Source: Triparma columacea (Eukaryota > Sar > Bolidophyceae > Parmales > Triparmaceae). Taken from it: a stretch of 64,000 bases of DNA. A program made the translations under genes and the position numbers. The notes under the pieces are model-generated. The model ran no database searches. It saw nothing but the letters and a program-made list of their open reading frames with translations, and was not told the DNA's origin. The stretch lies in contig BRYA01000018.1 in assembly GCA_030267965.1 (NCBI GenBank), forward strand, positions 1-64,000. Direction: 5' to 3'. Of the stretch, positions 35,680 through 48,194 are shown in pieces (position 1 is the stretch's first letter; every line of letters starts with the position of its first letter).

Positions 35680-36876
35680 CTAAGGGGGGGTGAAGCCATT
35701 AGTGCAGGTACAGGAAGACGCATCGGGCGACCCCTGCGCACAGACAGGAATGTTGCTCTTGGCGTTGCTCTTCTTGAAGCTGACGTTGTCGATGCTGACA
35801 CTCTCGTACCACTTGGTAAAGTCGCCGAGGATCTTGACGTGAGTGAGGCCACTCAGCACTTCGATAAAGTCACACTTAGTAGGGACGGTCCAGGCCTGCA
35901 AGGTGTTCTCCGGGTCCCTGAGCCAGCCTCCAGTCTCCTTCATGCTTATACTGAAGGTCTTGGTAGTCCCGTCGAAGGAGGTAGCAGAGAGGGGGTAGCT
36001 GATTGTGACACCGGTGTTAGTCGCGCACTTACTGCAGTAAAGTTCGACCAAGTAAGATTGCGAGTTCAAGTTGGCGGCGCTGAAGTCGCCGCTGAAGCTG
36101 CTAAGTGTGAATTCCATCGTGCCACCGTACACAGCTCCCTGCCAGCCGAGGAAGGAGGACGGTGCGCTGAAGTACCAAAGGTCCTTGTCGGTATCACTCT
36201 GCATGTTGAGGGAGTCATCGGTAGCGTAAATGTAGTGGTTCAAGGATCCCCTCGACGACGCCTCGTATGTTGCGGCGGTCCCAGCGACGCGGTTACCCTC
36301 AATTGTCCAGCCGTCGTTGGAAGAGGAGAAATCCGAGCCCACAACATTCTTGGAGGGCCCCAAAACTACGACAGTTCCTGCTGAAGAAGCGGCTGTTCCG
36401 GTCGTTCCGTCGCTAACGGTGTATTCGAAGCGAGCAAAGTCCCCTGATAGCTCACGGTCTGGGGTTGGACGCACGTAAAGCACCCTCATCTTGGAATCTG
36501 TCACAACAGTGTTGACCGAAGTAATCTCAGTGCCAACCTTGGGATCGTACCCATACTTCGAGTATACATCGGACAACTGGTATACTTTACCCGTCGTAGG
36601 GAGGGAGGTGATAGTCGCAGTTAGCTGCGATTGAGGCGAGAGTGGAGAGTTAGGGAAGGAGGAGAAGACGGTTAGTGGGTTGGCCCATGGAAATACAGTT
36701 GATCGGCACCGACGACGAGAACTCACCGAGTGGCCGATGTCGGTATCGTAACCTAGCAAGGGAATGACCACGTTACCACCCACAGCAACCTCTGCCACTG
36801 TGTGAAGGCTCAAAGGAGCAGCACAATTTACGGCAGCTATGAAAAGAAGGGAGCAAAGAATGACTAAAGATAACAT
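35680..36876 (-). CDS. Secreted protein with laminin IV type A-like domain
   Basis: Exons 36727-36876 and 35680-36624 give 364 residues. The 102-bp intron between them is a multiple of three without stops, so the unspliced frame (398 aa) is also open. Splicing is preferred because of the gtgag donor, the cgcag acceptor and cleaner homology (TDIGHS joined to LTATITSLP). A signal peptide (MLSLVILCSLLFIAAVNC) is followed by a cadherin/Ig-like beta region, with RFEYTVSDGTTGTAA at about 125. A laminin IV-A-like module follows at about 160-335 (DGWTIEGN, FSAPSSFLGWQGAVYGG and MEFTLSSFSGDF). The C-terminus is Cys-rich (VCAQGSPDASSCTCTNG), an EGF-like remnant. A cell-surface or matrix role is inferred. 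Confidence 0.75.
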   Translation of the reverse strand: MLSLVILCSLLFIAAVNCAAPLSLHTVAEVAVGGNVVIPLLGYDTDIGHSVSSRRRCRSTVFPWANPLTVFSSFPNSPLSPQSQLTATITSLPTTGKVYQLSDVYSKYGYDPKVGTEITSVNTVVTDSKMRVLYVRPTPDRELSGDFARFEYTVSDGTTGTAASSAGTVVVLGPSKNVVGSDFSSSNDGWTIEGNRVAGTAATYEASSRGSLNHYIYATDDSLNMQSDTDKDLWYFSAPSSFLGWQGAVYGGTMEFTLSSFSGDFSAANLNSQSYLVELYCSKCATNTGVTISYPLSATSFDGTTKTFSISMKETGGWLRDPENTLQAWTVPTKCDFIEVLSGLTHVKILGDFTKWYESVSIDNVSFKKSNAKSNIPVCAQGSPDASSCTCTNGFTPP

Positions 36877-37331
36877 GTTGCGCTATTATAGAGAAAAATT
36901 CGGGGAGAGAAATGGACTTTGGACAAAGGGGGGGGAGACCGAGTGCGTAAAGCAAGAGGTTGACAAAATTGTGCTACTCAACAACGGCCTTGTGGGTGAA
37001 AAGTTCCAGTGGGGCTGGTTGTTCCCGGGGGTTATTGTTTTTGCCTCTTTAAAGCCCTTCTTGGTTGCGGTGTCGTAAGTTAGAATTTGCCGCTCTGTCA
37101 ATTCACAGTTGATAGGTTCCCCTGTCTCGGCGGAGCGAATCGTTGCGCTCGTTAATCTCCTGATTGGCCTAATTCGGACTGAAAAGAAACCATTAACCGC
37201 CTTGAGCGGACCGTGCGAAATCAATTTCTGAGTTCGCAAATAGCTCTCTTAAGGTCAGTCCCCTTCGTAATATTGCATCCGCTCGAACAAAAAGTCTCCC
37301 CCCTCTCAATTCACAGATCATAACTGTCACC
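36877..37331. other. Divergent intergenic region, laminin-like and SFI1 genes
   Basis: 455 bp between divergent starts, which must hold both promoters. I see no convincing small gene or RNA. Short ORFs on both strands look random. Confidence 0.4.
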
Positions 37332-40300
37332 ATGGCCACTGAAGGTGGCCCGGCCTTGGTCAATTTAGAGATCGTGCATAACATCGTATCGGCTGCATTG
37401 GAGTCAACAGACTCCTTCAAACGGTCTCAAACGAACGACTTCACCCTCCATGAGATTATTCAGGCAGCCAGTTCGGTGTTTGCCAGGCTGAATGTTCAGC
37501 CCAAGGAGCAGAAAGACTATAACCGGTTAATAGGGACAATGGCATCGGATAGAGAGTGCCCGGACTGGCGGGAAAAACTGAAGAGGTGCTCCCAGTATGC
37601 TGAAGCATTCAAGTATACCCCGAGGCCCATCATGCTAATCACTTCCAGCCCTCGCCTGGAGCTGACGACGAGCCTAATGAGAGGGCGCGCGTCAACTCCT
37701 CGACGGAAAAGGCTGGTTTCCGCTACGAAAAAGAACCCATCTTCCAAGAAAGACGCAGCCCCATCAACTCCAGCAACCCCATCCTCGATTCCTATACCGC
37801 CCATCACACTGTACTCTGCATCGGCTCCTCACGAAAAACTGGACGTTGTCACTGTCGATAACGCAAGGCTGCCTGATCAGCCCCAAGATAAACCGGAAAC
37901 AAACTCCGACGAAGACGAGAGAGTGAAGTCGGTCAGGTAAGATGAGCAATATTACGGGTGTGTTTTGTACGAGCTAGTCGCCCGCAAGGATCTGGAAACC
38001 CCTACTCATCCATCAAGCCCTCCCCCCCCCCCCCCTCAACCCAAAACCCAAACTCGCAGCTTCACCCCCGCACGACGACCGTCCCCTGTAAAGCACAAGA
38101 AGGTTCCTTCGACGTTCGTCAAGTCGCCATACAAGGTCAAGTCGCAGCCCACTTACTCCCAGCCAAAAGCCCCAAGCCGTAGACGGATCAAAGAAATGTG
38201 CAATCCCACGAACTTCACCCATTTGAGGACGTGCGAGGCTTGCCGGTTGAAGGCTATCGCTGCAAACCAAATCCCCACCAACTTTGACTTTCAGAGAAGG
38301 TCCAGGTCGCTTTCCCCCACTGGATCTGCAAATAAGAGGGACAGCTCGAAGAAGAGGTCGCTTTCACCCAACTCGACGTACAGACCCGTAATCCCTGGTT
38401 TTGATCCTTCTCCTCCGCCGATCCCGGTTTACACACCAATGAGAGACATTCTTGCCCTCGAAAAGGTCTCGAGAATACCGTCAGTTCACCGACAAGGTTG
38501 GGTAAAGGCAGTTCTTCACTGGGAGAAGGCCGTGTTGCGAAGGATATTTGACTGCTGGACGGCTCTTCCGGCAATTCATCTCGTGAGCACGCTGAATGCC
38601 GTTAACCTGTACACCTTCAATCTTATGAAAAAAACCTTCAACGGGCTCGTCAAATATCTCGACGACAAGCGGAGGGCTAGGGCACAAATTCAGGAAGCTG
38701 TAACACATTGGTGGGTCACCTTCAGTCGCTCTCACCTCCGAGCGTGGTTTCACTTCGTGCACAGGCCCCTTCCTGTCGCTCTGACAGATCAGGTGGAAAT
38801 GTGCTTCAACGACTGCCTTGTTCTTCTCGTCGCCCACCCACTTGTACTCCTCAACTGGTGTTCGCAATTCCACATAGGGTACAAGCTTAGTAAGGTGAGA
38901 GTGTGGTAAATTAATTGGAAGAAGTTTTTCATTGGAGTCGCAAAACGACAATGAGACCACTCACTCGCCTCCCCTACCAACCATCCTACACATTAAAATG
39001 TTAACGCGGCCCGATTTTTGCTTCATTCGTCACAGCGCATAATGGCTGAAGATGCCGACGTGATACGGAGGATCATGACAAAGTACTTTAACACCGCGAG
39101 CCTCGTCGTCTTCAAGTGCTGGGTGAAGTTTGCCAGATACTACAAGCGCATCCGTCTCTTTGCCGAACACAACAAGAAAAAACGCGCCATCCGAACTTAT
39201 ATAGACTTCACGTTGCGCGGTTTTCGCTCCAGATTCAAGGCATCCCAGATTGAGCAGCGGTGCAATCGGATCATTTCAGTTTCGTACCTAACACGATGGA
39301 AGGTCAAGCTGCGGGGGCAAATGTTGCTTCGTAACGCTGCATACCTGTTCGTGAGGAGCAGAGCGCGTGTATATTTCTTAGAATGGAAGCGCGACGTAAG
39401 ACTCTGCCAGGCATCGGATGTGATCAAGGCAAATCTCGCGACGAAGCTAGCCAAGGAGACCCTCAAGGTGTGGGTTGCGCAGTTTTTCCAACACAGGGCC
39501 GTCTCAGTCATAAGGAAGAGGGCTGCGGACAGGTTTTTGCAAACGCTTGTAAAGCCTGCCTTTGATTTCTTCAAGGCCTTCAGAATCAAAATGGTCCGCT
39601 TCAGGCTCGACGTCGCAGCAAGGAAGAAGATGCTCCTGTTCGGGCAATGGAAACTTCACATCGGAGACATCAAGGCAAAAAAGGCTCGCTACGTCGTTGC
39701 CAATAAGTTCCACCGAATTCGATCATTCAGGACTTTTGCAACGACTGCCTTACGGCTCAGCAAGTGGAATAAGCAAATGGAAGTGCTCCTCTACAAGAGT
39801 AGGTTATCAAAGTGCAAGGGTTATTTCGCTTTTTGGGGCCAGATCTCGAGGAGGAGAGGCTGGTGGAGGAATGCAAGGCTGAAAGTTGAAACGTTTTCTC
39901 GCTCAAAGATTTTAGCCAAGGCCTTCAACGGCTTGCGAGAATTGACGGTAGTTGCAAAGTCGCTAAGGTCGGAGATGGTAAAACGGTTGAGGAAGTTTTC
40001 CAAGACGAGGCTGTTCTCACTGTGCTTTTACCCTTGGCAACGATACACAAACCGCGCGGTTCTCATCGACCACAAGCTTTCTCGAGCGCTCGCGAAACGG
40101 AAGAACGACACGTGGTGGTCTGTCTTGCGGTACTGGAGAGACTGGGTTCGCACAAGGAAGGAGACGAGGCGAAAAGGCGCGTTCCTTACCTTGAGGTACG
40201 AGGAGAGGGTGAGAAATGCTGGTTTCATGAAGTACCGGACGGTTTTCCTTTGGGAGCAGGTCTACAAGGAGGTCGTCAGGAAACGGGAAGAGCTGCTCCT

Positions 40301-43300
40301 GGAGCGCTGTTTCAGAAACTTTTTGGGGGTAATGAGGAAATTAAGGTACGGGAGGAAACGAGCGGAGGCCCTCTTCCACCGTTCTTCATCCAGATTGAAG
40401 GCGGATGCATTCGAACCTTGGAAGCTGTGGTTCATGCGCCGTGTGAGGGCCCGCGCCAATGGCATTCGGGTGCACGAGCAATGCCTGGCATTGAAAAAGA
40501 AGAGAATTCTCAAGAAATGGAAAGCGTCACTCGGTGCGGCCATTATTCTGAACAATAAGTATAAGGCCGTCAGGGATCTACTTGCTCGCAAGACACGAGG
40601 TGAATACCTGCAGCGGTGGAGCTTTGAAACGAAGTTGTTTTCGCGGGCTAGGGTTTTCAATGAGCGAGCACTATTCCACAAGTTCTTCCGCCTTTGGAGG
40701 CGGTACGCTACCAAGAGGAAAGGCAAACATGCAGCATACTCTAGAGTTGATATTTTTGCGAACAGAAAACGCAAAATGAGGCTCTTTGAGACACTCATCA
40801 ACTTCACTTCCGCCGCCGTTGAATCTAGGAAGGTCTTGAGAAGGTCGGAGAAATGGCGTGTAGAATATTCCCTCAGGAAGGGGCTAAGGAAACTATGCGA
40901 ACGGGCACGTGAAACAAATGTCTCGGGATACAACGAAGCCAAGGCTTTGGATTCGTTTTATTCTTCCAAGGGGAAGAGGGCGCTGCAAAAGTGGTCTGCA
41001 TTTCTCGCCAGAAGGAAACAAGTGAGAGCACAAAAGAAAGAATTGAAGCTTTTACTAACTTCAAGGGCTATGAAGAAATGGTCCGACCGCACAAGGAGCA
41101 GCTTAAGGATGAGGCATATTGACAAGATGGCTAGGACTCATCACGAAGAGAAGACAAAGGTTGCCTTCTTGACAACGTTGCAAATACTGAGCTTCGGGAG
41201 GAAGACGGAGCGCGTCAATGTCGTGGCAGGAGAGGAGTTCTACGATTTTAAATGTATGAACCATGCCGTCGTGAGGCTGAAGGAAAACGTAAAAAAGAAC
41301 GTGGAGAGAAGAAATAAGAGCAAGTCTGACAAGAACAAGGGCGCCTCGTTCTTCACGACCCGTGTATATTCTGCAGTTTGGAGGGGCTGGGTTAGTTACA
41401 CTCGGTACAGGAGCCTCGTGAGGAAAAGGAAGAGGAAAGCAAGCCTATTCTTCCTGAAGAGAGTCTTGTGGACGTGGAAGGCGCACCTCAAGGACATTGA
41501 GAAGGGCAGGCGGCTTGGATTTTTGGCACTGGAGAACTACCAAGGTGCCTTGATGGGCAAGTGCTGGGGTGGATGGGTCAGGTTGGTTAACATTTGCCGT
41601 TTGAAGACTTCTGAGGCTTCGCGTTTCTCAGACAAAGGGCTGGCACTTCGAAGTTGGAAGAAATGGCATGAATACCTACGGGTGTTCCAGCTGCTCAGGG
41701 GCGTCCTCGGCACGGCGGACCAGCGGTTGGTGTCGAAGATGGTCAGAGAAGGTTTCAGAAGCTGGGTTTTGGTGGCAATGCGGGATAGACGATTCGGAAA
41801 GCTCCAGCGAGCACTTTCGAACACCGTGTCCAAATGCCTCCTACTCATCACGCTCGAGTCGTGGAAAGAATTTCGAAACAAGAGCAAAGAAGTGCGCCAG
41901 CTACGTAGCAAAGTATTTTCTCACCTGCTAAAGGCGGTAATAACGAAGTGGGTAGGATTCGTGGCTCGCCAACGTGCTCTGATGGAGAGGCGATTGGATG
42001 TTGAGGGTAGACTGCGTCGTGCTTTATTGAGGCGTACGCTGGGTACCTTCCTGGGTTCTTTCAAGGTAGAGCGCGTTAAGAAGGACGCAGCTGTTCGCCG
42101 CAGGCGCGCTGCTTTCATCGTCTGGAAGGAACATTTGGGAGTTGTCAAGGTGGAAAAAGCGCTCATTGCCGATATGCTCAAGGTGTTTGCGAGGAATTCT
42201 TGGTGCAAGAAGGCACTATGCAAGCTGTATCTGCCTGAGCTAGGAAGATCGTTCCTCGCTCTTTACGCGTACTCTAGGCACAGGATGCGGAGACGGGTGC
42301 AGAGCGAGAGGGCCGTGGCACTGCACTCGAGGAGGGTTGTCGAGAAGATGATTGAAGGCTGGAAGGAGTACGTGAGAGATTGCAGGTGCCTGAGACTCTG
42401 CGATTCGTGGAGAGGTGCAAGGATGGCCAGCATCGGGTTGAGGAGGTGGAGAGAAAACACTGTAAAGATGGCCGAGGCGAAGATACTGCATGCGATTGGC
42501 AAAGCTCAGAGGGAGGAGAAGGTAAAGGAGAAGTTTGTTGGAAGGTGGATCGAAATGACGCGACAGACAGTGGAAATCAAGGGAAACATGAAGAAGAGTA
42601 CGGAGTGGGCGGAGTGGAAGGGGAAGCTTCGAGGGCTTCGAACATTGCTTCATTGGACTAGAAGGAGACTCCACAAGAAGGAGTCGACTTTAATTGCAAT
42701 GACTCACGCAAAGAATACCCTCCTCGGTCGGGTGGTCTTGCAGTGGGCGAGGGAGACAGGCTTGATTTCTAGGGCTAAAACCCGAGCTCGCGCAATGTCC
42801 GCAATGCGGGAGAAGAGGGGTGCCAATGCCTGCTTCGACGGATGGAAGGTCGTAACGAAGAGGTTCAAGAGGCTGAGGCTGATGAAGGAGGTCGTCGAGA
42901 GGAGAAGGAAGAGGAGAATCGCGGGCAACGAGCTAAGGGCTTGGAGGAGGAAGGTAACGAGCAGGGGGAACGCCAGAGCCTTCGTGCTCCTGCTGTGGGG
43001 CAAACTTGTACTGCACAGGATAAAGGTGGGCTTCAAGGTCATGCAGGCGAACGCGCAGGACGCGATCGACAAGGAGCACAAGGCGGGAGAGTTTGCGTTG
43101 GGCAGGAACCGCAAGGTGGTGGTTGGGGTGGTGAGGAGGTGGAGGAAGCTTACGGATGAAAAGAAGCTTCTGGGGAGGAGGATGTGGCTTCGGATGAAGG
43201 GGATCGTTCTGGTGAGGACGTTCGGGAGGTGGATCGAGTGGGTAGAAGAGAGGAGGAAGGGGTTTGGACTTTTGGAAATAGGGGAGGGGCATTGGGAGGA

Positions 43301-46300
43301 TAGAGTTATGAAGGAGGCTGTGTTGAAGCTGAGGGTCAATGCGGCTTCGAGGAAGATGGAGGCGGTGAGGTTGGATGTTGGGGAGAGTATGTGGAGGGAA
43401 GGCAAATTGCGGGTAGGGTTTGATACTTGGTTTGGGGTGAAAACGGCCAGGAAGGAGTGGAGACGGAAGAAGAAGGGGGCGGAAGGAATGAGGAGAAGGG
43501 GGGAAAGGCGTTTGACTGAGGAAACGTTTCTAGAGTGGGGAGAGGTGGCGAGGAGGGAGAGGAGGGAGAGGGACGTGGGTGTTATGAGCGAAATGTTCAT
43601 GATGAGCTGTTTGTTGAAGAGGGTTGTAAAGTCGTGGAGGTTGTGGGTTTGGAGGAGGTTGGCGGTTAGGAAATTGGGGAAGAGGGTGACCGAGGGTAGG
43701 GAGAGAAGGACAGCAGTTGGGGTGCTGAGATTGTGGGCGGGCTTGGAAAGGGAAAGGAAGTTGGGTAGAGAGGCGGAAGTTTGGAGGTACTTTAGGGTGC
43801 TTAGGGTGAGGTTTGAGGTTTGGCGGCGGACAACGGGGATTTGGAAGGAGGAGAGGGAGTTAGTGGCGAGAGCTCACAGGTTCTTCCTGGGTAAATTCTT
43901 GGGTAAATGGAGGGGAGGGATGGTTGGGAGGAAGAAAGAGAGGAAGATCAGGCTCGTTAAGGGTTTCGGAGGTTGGAGGGCGGTCGTGGACGAGCTGATG
44001 GAGGGGAGAATGGTGGCGAATGGGATGTACTTGGAGAGGAGGGAGAGGTCGATGGAGAGGGTAATGGGGGGGTGGAGAGCGAGGGTAAAGGGTTGGAAGG
44101 AGGGAAGGAGGAGGTTGGAGAGGGGGGGAATGTGGTGGGAGAAGAGGAAGGTAGCCGGGGGGGTGGGCGTTTGGAAGGCGTGGGTTCAGAGGAGGAAGGA
44201 GACCAGGAGGAGAAGGAGGGAGGGAGATGAATTAAGTGGGAGGGTGCAGATGGCGTGGGGTCTGAAGAGGTGGGGAGAGTGGACGAGGAGGGAGACTTTG
44301 AGAAAGAGAGTGGAGAATATGAGGATGAGGGTGGTGGGGAGGAGGGGGTTGGTGGTTTTGGAGTTGGTGGTGGGGGGGTGGAGGGACGTGGTGGAGAGGG
44401 CAGGGAGGGATAGATTCAGGACGAAGATTGGGCATATTCTGGGTGAGAAGAGGAGATCAGTGGTCGAGGGAAAGAAGCGGAGAGGTGAAGGATTGATGAA
44501 GTTGGCGGCGGTGGTTCAGGGGGCGGGGGAGAGGATGATGTTGAAGGCGGCGATTGGGGAGTGGAGGAGGAGGGGGAAGATGCTGAGGTGGAGGGAGTTT
44601 GTGTTTGAGGAGTGGAGGGAGTGGACGGTGGGGGAGAGGGAGAGGGGGGTGGAGGGGAGAAAGAAGGCGGAGAGATTCAACGAGGAGAAGATGAGGGAGA
44701 AGGAAAGGAGAATGCTGGGGGCATGGTGGAATTTGAGCTTGAAGAGGAGGAGCGTGAGAAGGCTTGGCGAAATTTTGAGGAGGAAGGTGGAAGGGAAGGT
44801 GGTGAAGAGGGTGCTCAAGGTTTGGAGGGAGGAGGGGGAGGAGAGGGCGCTGTGGAGGATAGCGGATGAGTGGAGAAAGGGTAAGATGATGGAGATGGGT
44901 TTGGGCGGATTTGTAAAGGCTGTCACCAGAAAGAGGAGGGGGTTGCTGGAGGTCACGAGAAGGAGAGAGGTTGCAAAGAGGCTGAGATTCGTCATGGGGA
45001 GGATTAGGGTAATAAGGTGCTTCGAGGGTTGGAGGTTGGTGATCAGAGACATGCTGGCGATGAGGAGCACAATGGTCAGGAAGGACAGGGGGGCGAGGAT
45101 GGTGGCGTCTCTGATTGTTAGGATGTGGAGAAGGAGGGAGAGGGAGGCATTTCGGGGGTGGAGGGAGTGGGTGGTGAGGGAGGAGGAGGAAGAGGAAGAG
45201 AAGGTCACGTGGATGAGGGTGAGGTGGGGGATGAGGAGGTTGAAGGGGGCCTGGCTGGAGGGGAGGGATAAGAAGAGAGAGGAGGAGGGGATGGGGGTTG
45301 CAGTGAGGTGGTGGGAGGAGAGGAGAAGGAGGGAGGCGATGGAGATGCTCTGGGCTCTGAGAACGAGGATGAGGAAGGAGCGGGAGGGGGAGGGTCTAGC
45401 GAGGAGGTACAGAGAGAAGGTCGTGAAGCAGAGTTCCTTTGACTTGTGGGCGAGGTGGAAGGGTGTAGTGGTGGCGTGCAGGGCGTTCAGGACTAGTGGG
45501 GACGTCGGAAGGTTAGTGTGGAGCGTTAAAAGGTGGAGGGATGTGGTAAGGAAGAGGAGGGGGATGAAGGAGGGGGGGAGAAAGATGGTGAGGGCGTTTG
45601 AGGGGTGGGGGATTAGGAAGTGGAAGGGGGTCGTGGAGGGGGAGAAGAGGGTGGAGAGAGCTGTGGAGTTGATGGAAATGGCGCTAGAGGAGGGGAGGAT
45701 GAGGGAGATGAGAGGGGGGTGGGGAGCGTGGAGATATTTCGTGGAAGGGGGGAGAAAGAGGGAGGACTTGGTGGAGCTCATGTGGGGGAGGAATGAGAAA
45801 AGGGTTCTGGGGGGGGTATGGGAGGCGTGGAGGAGGAAGCTAAACGGGTGGGTGAGGCTGAGGGCGGTGGTGGGATTGTGGAGGAAGGTTGTGAGGAGGA
45901 GGTTGACGTTGAGACGGAGCTTGCTGGAGGAGGGTCTGGGGAGGTTGAAGTGGTGGAGGGTAAAGAGGGCCTGGGAAGGTTTGAGGGTAGGGGTGGAGGT
46001 GGGAAGGAAGCAGAAGGGAGGGGTAGAGGGTATCGTTAGGAGGAGGATGATGAAGCAGGGGATGAGGAGGTGGATGGATGGCGTGGGGAGGTTCAGGAAG
46101 GTGGATAGGATGATGGAGATCTTCGAGAAGTTCAGAGCGAGGTTGGAGGGAGAGGACGAGGGGGGCATGGGGGAAGCGAAGGGAGTATTCAGGGTTTGGA
46201 AGGAAAGGGTCAAGATCATGAGGGAGAGGGAGGTGGAGTGGTGGAACATGGCGGTAGAGTGGGAAAGAGTCGCGGTCATGAGGAAGGCGTGGTTTGGGTT

Positions 46301-46319
46301 GGAATTGGGAAAGATTTAG
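37332..46319 (+). CDS. SFI1: SFI1-type centrin-binding repeat protein, 2,907 aa
   Basis: Three exons (37332-37936, 38060-38894, 39036-46319) join in phase. The second acceptor was set at 38058-38059 because it follows a long C-tract and restores the frame left by the gtaaga donor. Residues 1-330 are Ser/Pro/Lys-rich with a short cysteine cluster (CNPTNFTHLRTCEACRLK). From about 330 to the end the protein is a continuous array of Trp-containing helical repeats, such as ALQKWSAFLARR, MKKWSDRTRSS and LLHWTRRRL, spaced about 30-40 residues apart. Sfi1 repeats bind centrin along a long helix at centrosomes, spindle poles or basal bodies. Yeast and human Sfi1 are about 950 and 1,240 residues, so this is unusually long. 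The last third is very purine-rich on the sense strand. Confidence 0.85.
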
Positions 46320-46439
46320 AGGGCGGGGTGGAGGACAAGCAAGCAGGGGAGGTTTGTTTACTAAAGAAAGGAGCGCATGTGTGTATGTATTTCAAAATGT
46401 TCTATATAACTTGCCTTTTCAATTTAGAGGAGATTTATC

Positions 46440-47839
46440 CTAGCAGAAAATCGCCCCCGCCGCGTACCCTGTGCCTCCCACCACTGTCGCCCCCGCCGCC
46501 CCCACTGCGAATGGTTTGTACCCCACCCCCTCCAGCGCCTCTTTCCTCGTGGATAGCCCTACCCCCGCCATGGCCGTCCCCAGGAGGTACTTTGAGCAGT
46601 CCTTCCCCGCGAAGTCGAAGATGGGGGATAGGGATTCGAGGGCGAGGAGGTCTGAGGTGGTGCGGAGGAGGGAGACACCGAGGAAGGCGTAGAGGAAGGG
46701 GGGGACGTACTTGGTGAACGTGGAGAGACCGCTCATCGTGGGGGAGGGGGGGGGGGAGGAGCTAGAGGGGGGGGAGCCGGACTCCTTGTTCCCGACATAG
46801 GTAAGGTAAGGGATACAGGCAGCAAGGCCAAGGTTCCTGGTTAGCTTGGTTACAGCCGCCGCTCTCATGGCCTCCGGGTCCTGGAAGGTTTGATCGTAAG
46901 AGGCCGCCGCGCCCAGGACCTGCGAGGTGTCGTGGATGCCTGTCCCTAGCGCCATCCCTACGTGTGCTGCGTTCAGGCAGACCTCGTGGGCCAGGTAGGG
47001 GTAGAACAGCATCCCCAAAGTCCCGAAGGCCACCGTGTTGCCTACGGCGACGGCGACGGATCGGGGGGGGGCGTTTATTGAGGGAGCGAGGGCGGTGATT
47101 GCGGTGACACCGCAGATGGAGGTCCCGGCGGTCAGGAGGAGGGAGGTGGGACGGTCGACGCCGAGAAGGCGGCCGAACCAGGGAATGAAGAGCATGCCGG
47201 CAGTGACAGAGGAGAGGACAACGGGGATACCGGTGGCTCCGGTGGAGAGAAGCTCGGTGAAGGAGAGCTTGGCTGCAACGCATACTGGGGGGAGGGGGGG
47301 AGGATAGGATTAGAGTTGAGGCCTCAGTTGGAGGATTTAGAGTTGGAGGATTTGGGCGACAGAGCGTTTGGTTTTGCTATCTCGCTCTCTTGCACATTCT
47401 CACCGATACCTGTCTGGAGCACAGTTTTGGTAGCGAATGTCACGCCTGGTTTGACTGTCGACGGGAGCTTGAGGGTGTTCCCTGCCGCCAGACCAAAGAG
47501 GATGGACAGAGGGATCCCTGATATTGGTATGGCAGTGGCTGCGGTTAGGAGGGAGGCAGAGGCAAAGCCAACTCCCATTGTGGTTGCGGATAAAGCAAGT
47601 CCTGGTATGATTGAAGGGGGGGTAGAAGGGGAGGGTTCTGATGATGTTGAAAAGTGTTTGAATTGTATGCGTTTTTGTATGCCATTTTGTATGCGTGTCT
47701 GCATAAAATTGGTGTGTGTGTGTGTGCGTGTATGAATGTTGTTTGTGGTTAAGTTGGATGAGATAGGAAGGGTCCTAATTAGGGAGACACTTCGCCTGTG
47801 GCATATTTTGAGTAGATTCATGGAATTAAGCGTAATCAT
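46440..47839 (-). CDS. YeiH/UPF0324-family membrane transporter with organelle leader
   Basis: Two exons, 47404-47839 and 46440-47284, give 426 residues in phase. The family signature GTSICGVTAITALAPSI is present. Around it lie PISGIPLSILFGLAAGN, PGVTFATKTVLQTGIV (spanning the splice), GTLGMLFYPYL and GTGIHDTSQVLGAA. About nine or ten hydrophobic helices can be seen. Bacterial members (YeiH) are proposed anion or sulfate exporters, but the substrate is not firmly known. The N-terminal ~65 residues are Arg/His/Ser-rich and free of acidic residues (NLLKICHRRSVSLIRTLPIS, later FKHFSTSSEP), which looks like a mitochondrial presequence. A second ATG at 47821 is an alternative start. Eukaryotic members are sparse, so bacterial origin is likely. 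Confidence 0.82.
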
Positions 47840-48194
47840 ATGGATTTATGCTGTATGTTTAAAGGAGTGTTTGAAGCGGGGGTTATTTATCTCTATTTGA
47901 GCCTATTTGGAGTGATTTTGCTGGGTTTTTTCTCTTTTCCCTTCTTCCTGCTGGACTCCCGGGTAAATCCTATGGGCGTTCTCTCAAAACGCCCAAAACC
48001 CCTTGCACCATTATTGTCAGAAAAAAGAAAGTTCGCGGCGCCGCATACCCTCGGAAGGTTGGAATAGACTAATTTGTATACGCCCGACCCGCTCCGAAAG
48101 TTTGCGCTTAAAAATCGCCCGTCTTCAACATGATAAATAAAAAATAAATTTGGGGGTTTTGGGGGCTTTTAAGATTCTTTATTTGATTATATTC

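Noticed and set aside
37937..38059. Alternative SFI1 intron ends at 37975 or 38015
   Set aside because: The first needs a poor gtcagg donor; the second keeps frame but lacks the pyrimidine tract found before 38059.
44516..46279. 587-residue ORF on the minus strand inside the SFI1 exon
   Set aside because: It is antisense to a continuous repeat-bearing frame. It is open only because TTA, CTA and TCA are rarely used in the purine-rich sense strand, and its product is Ser/Leu/Pro-rich low complexity.
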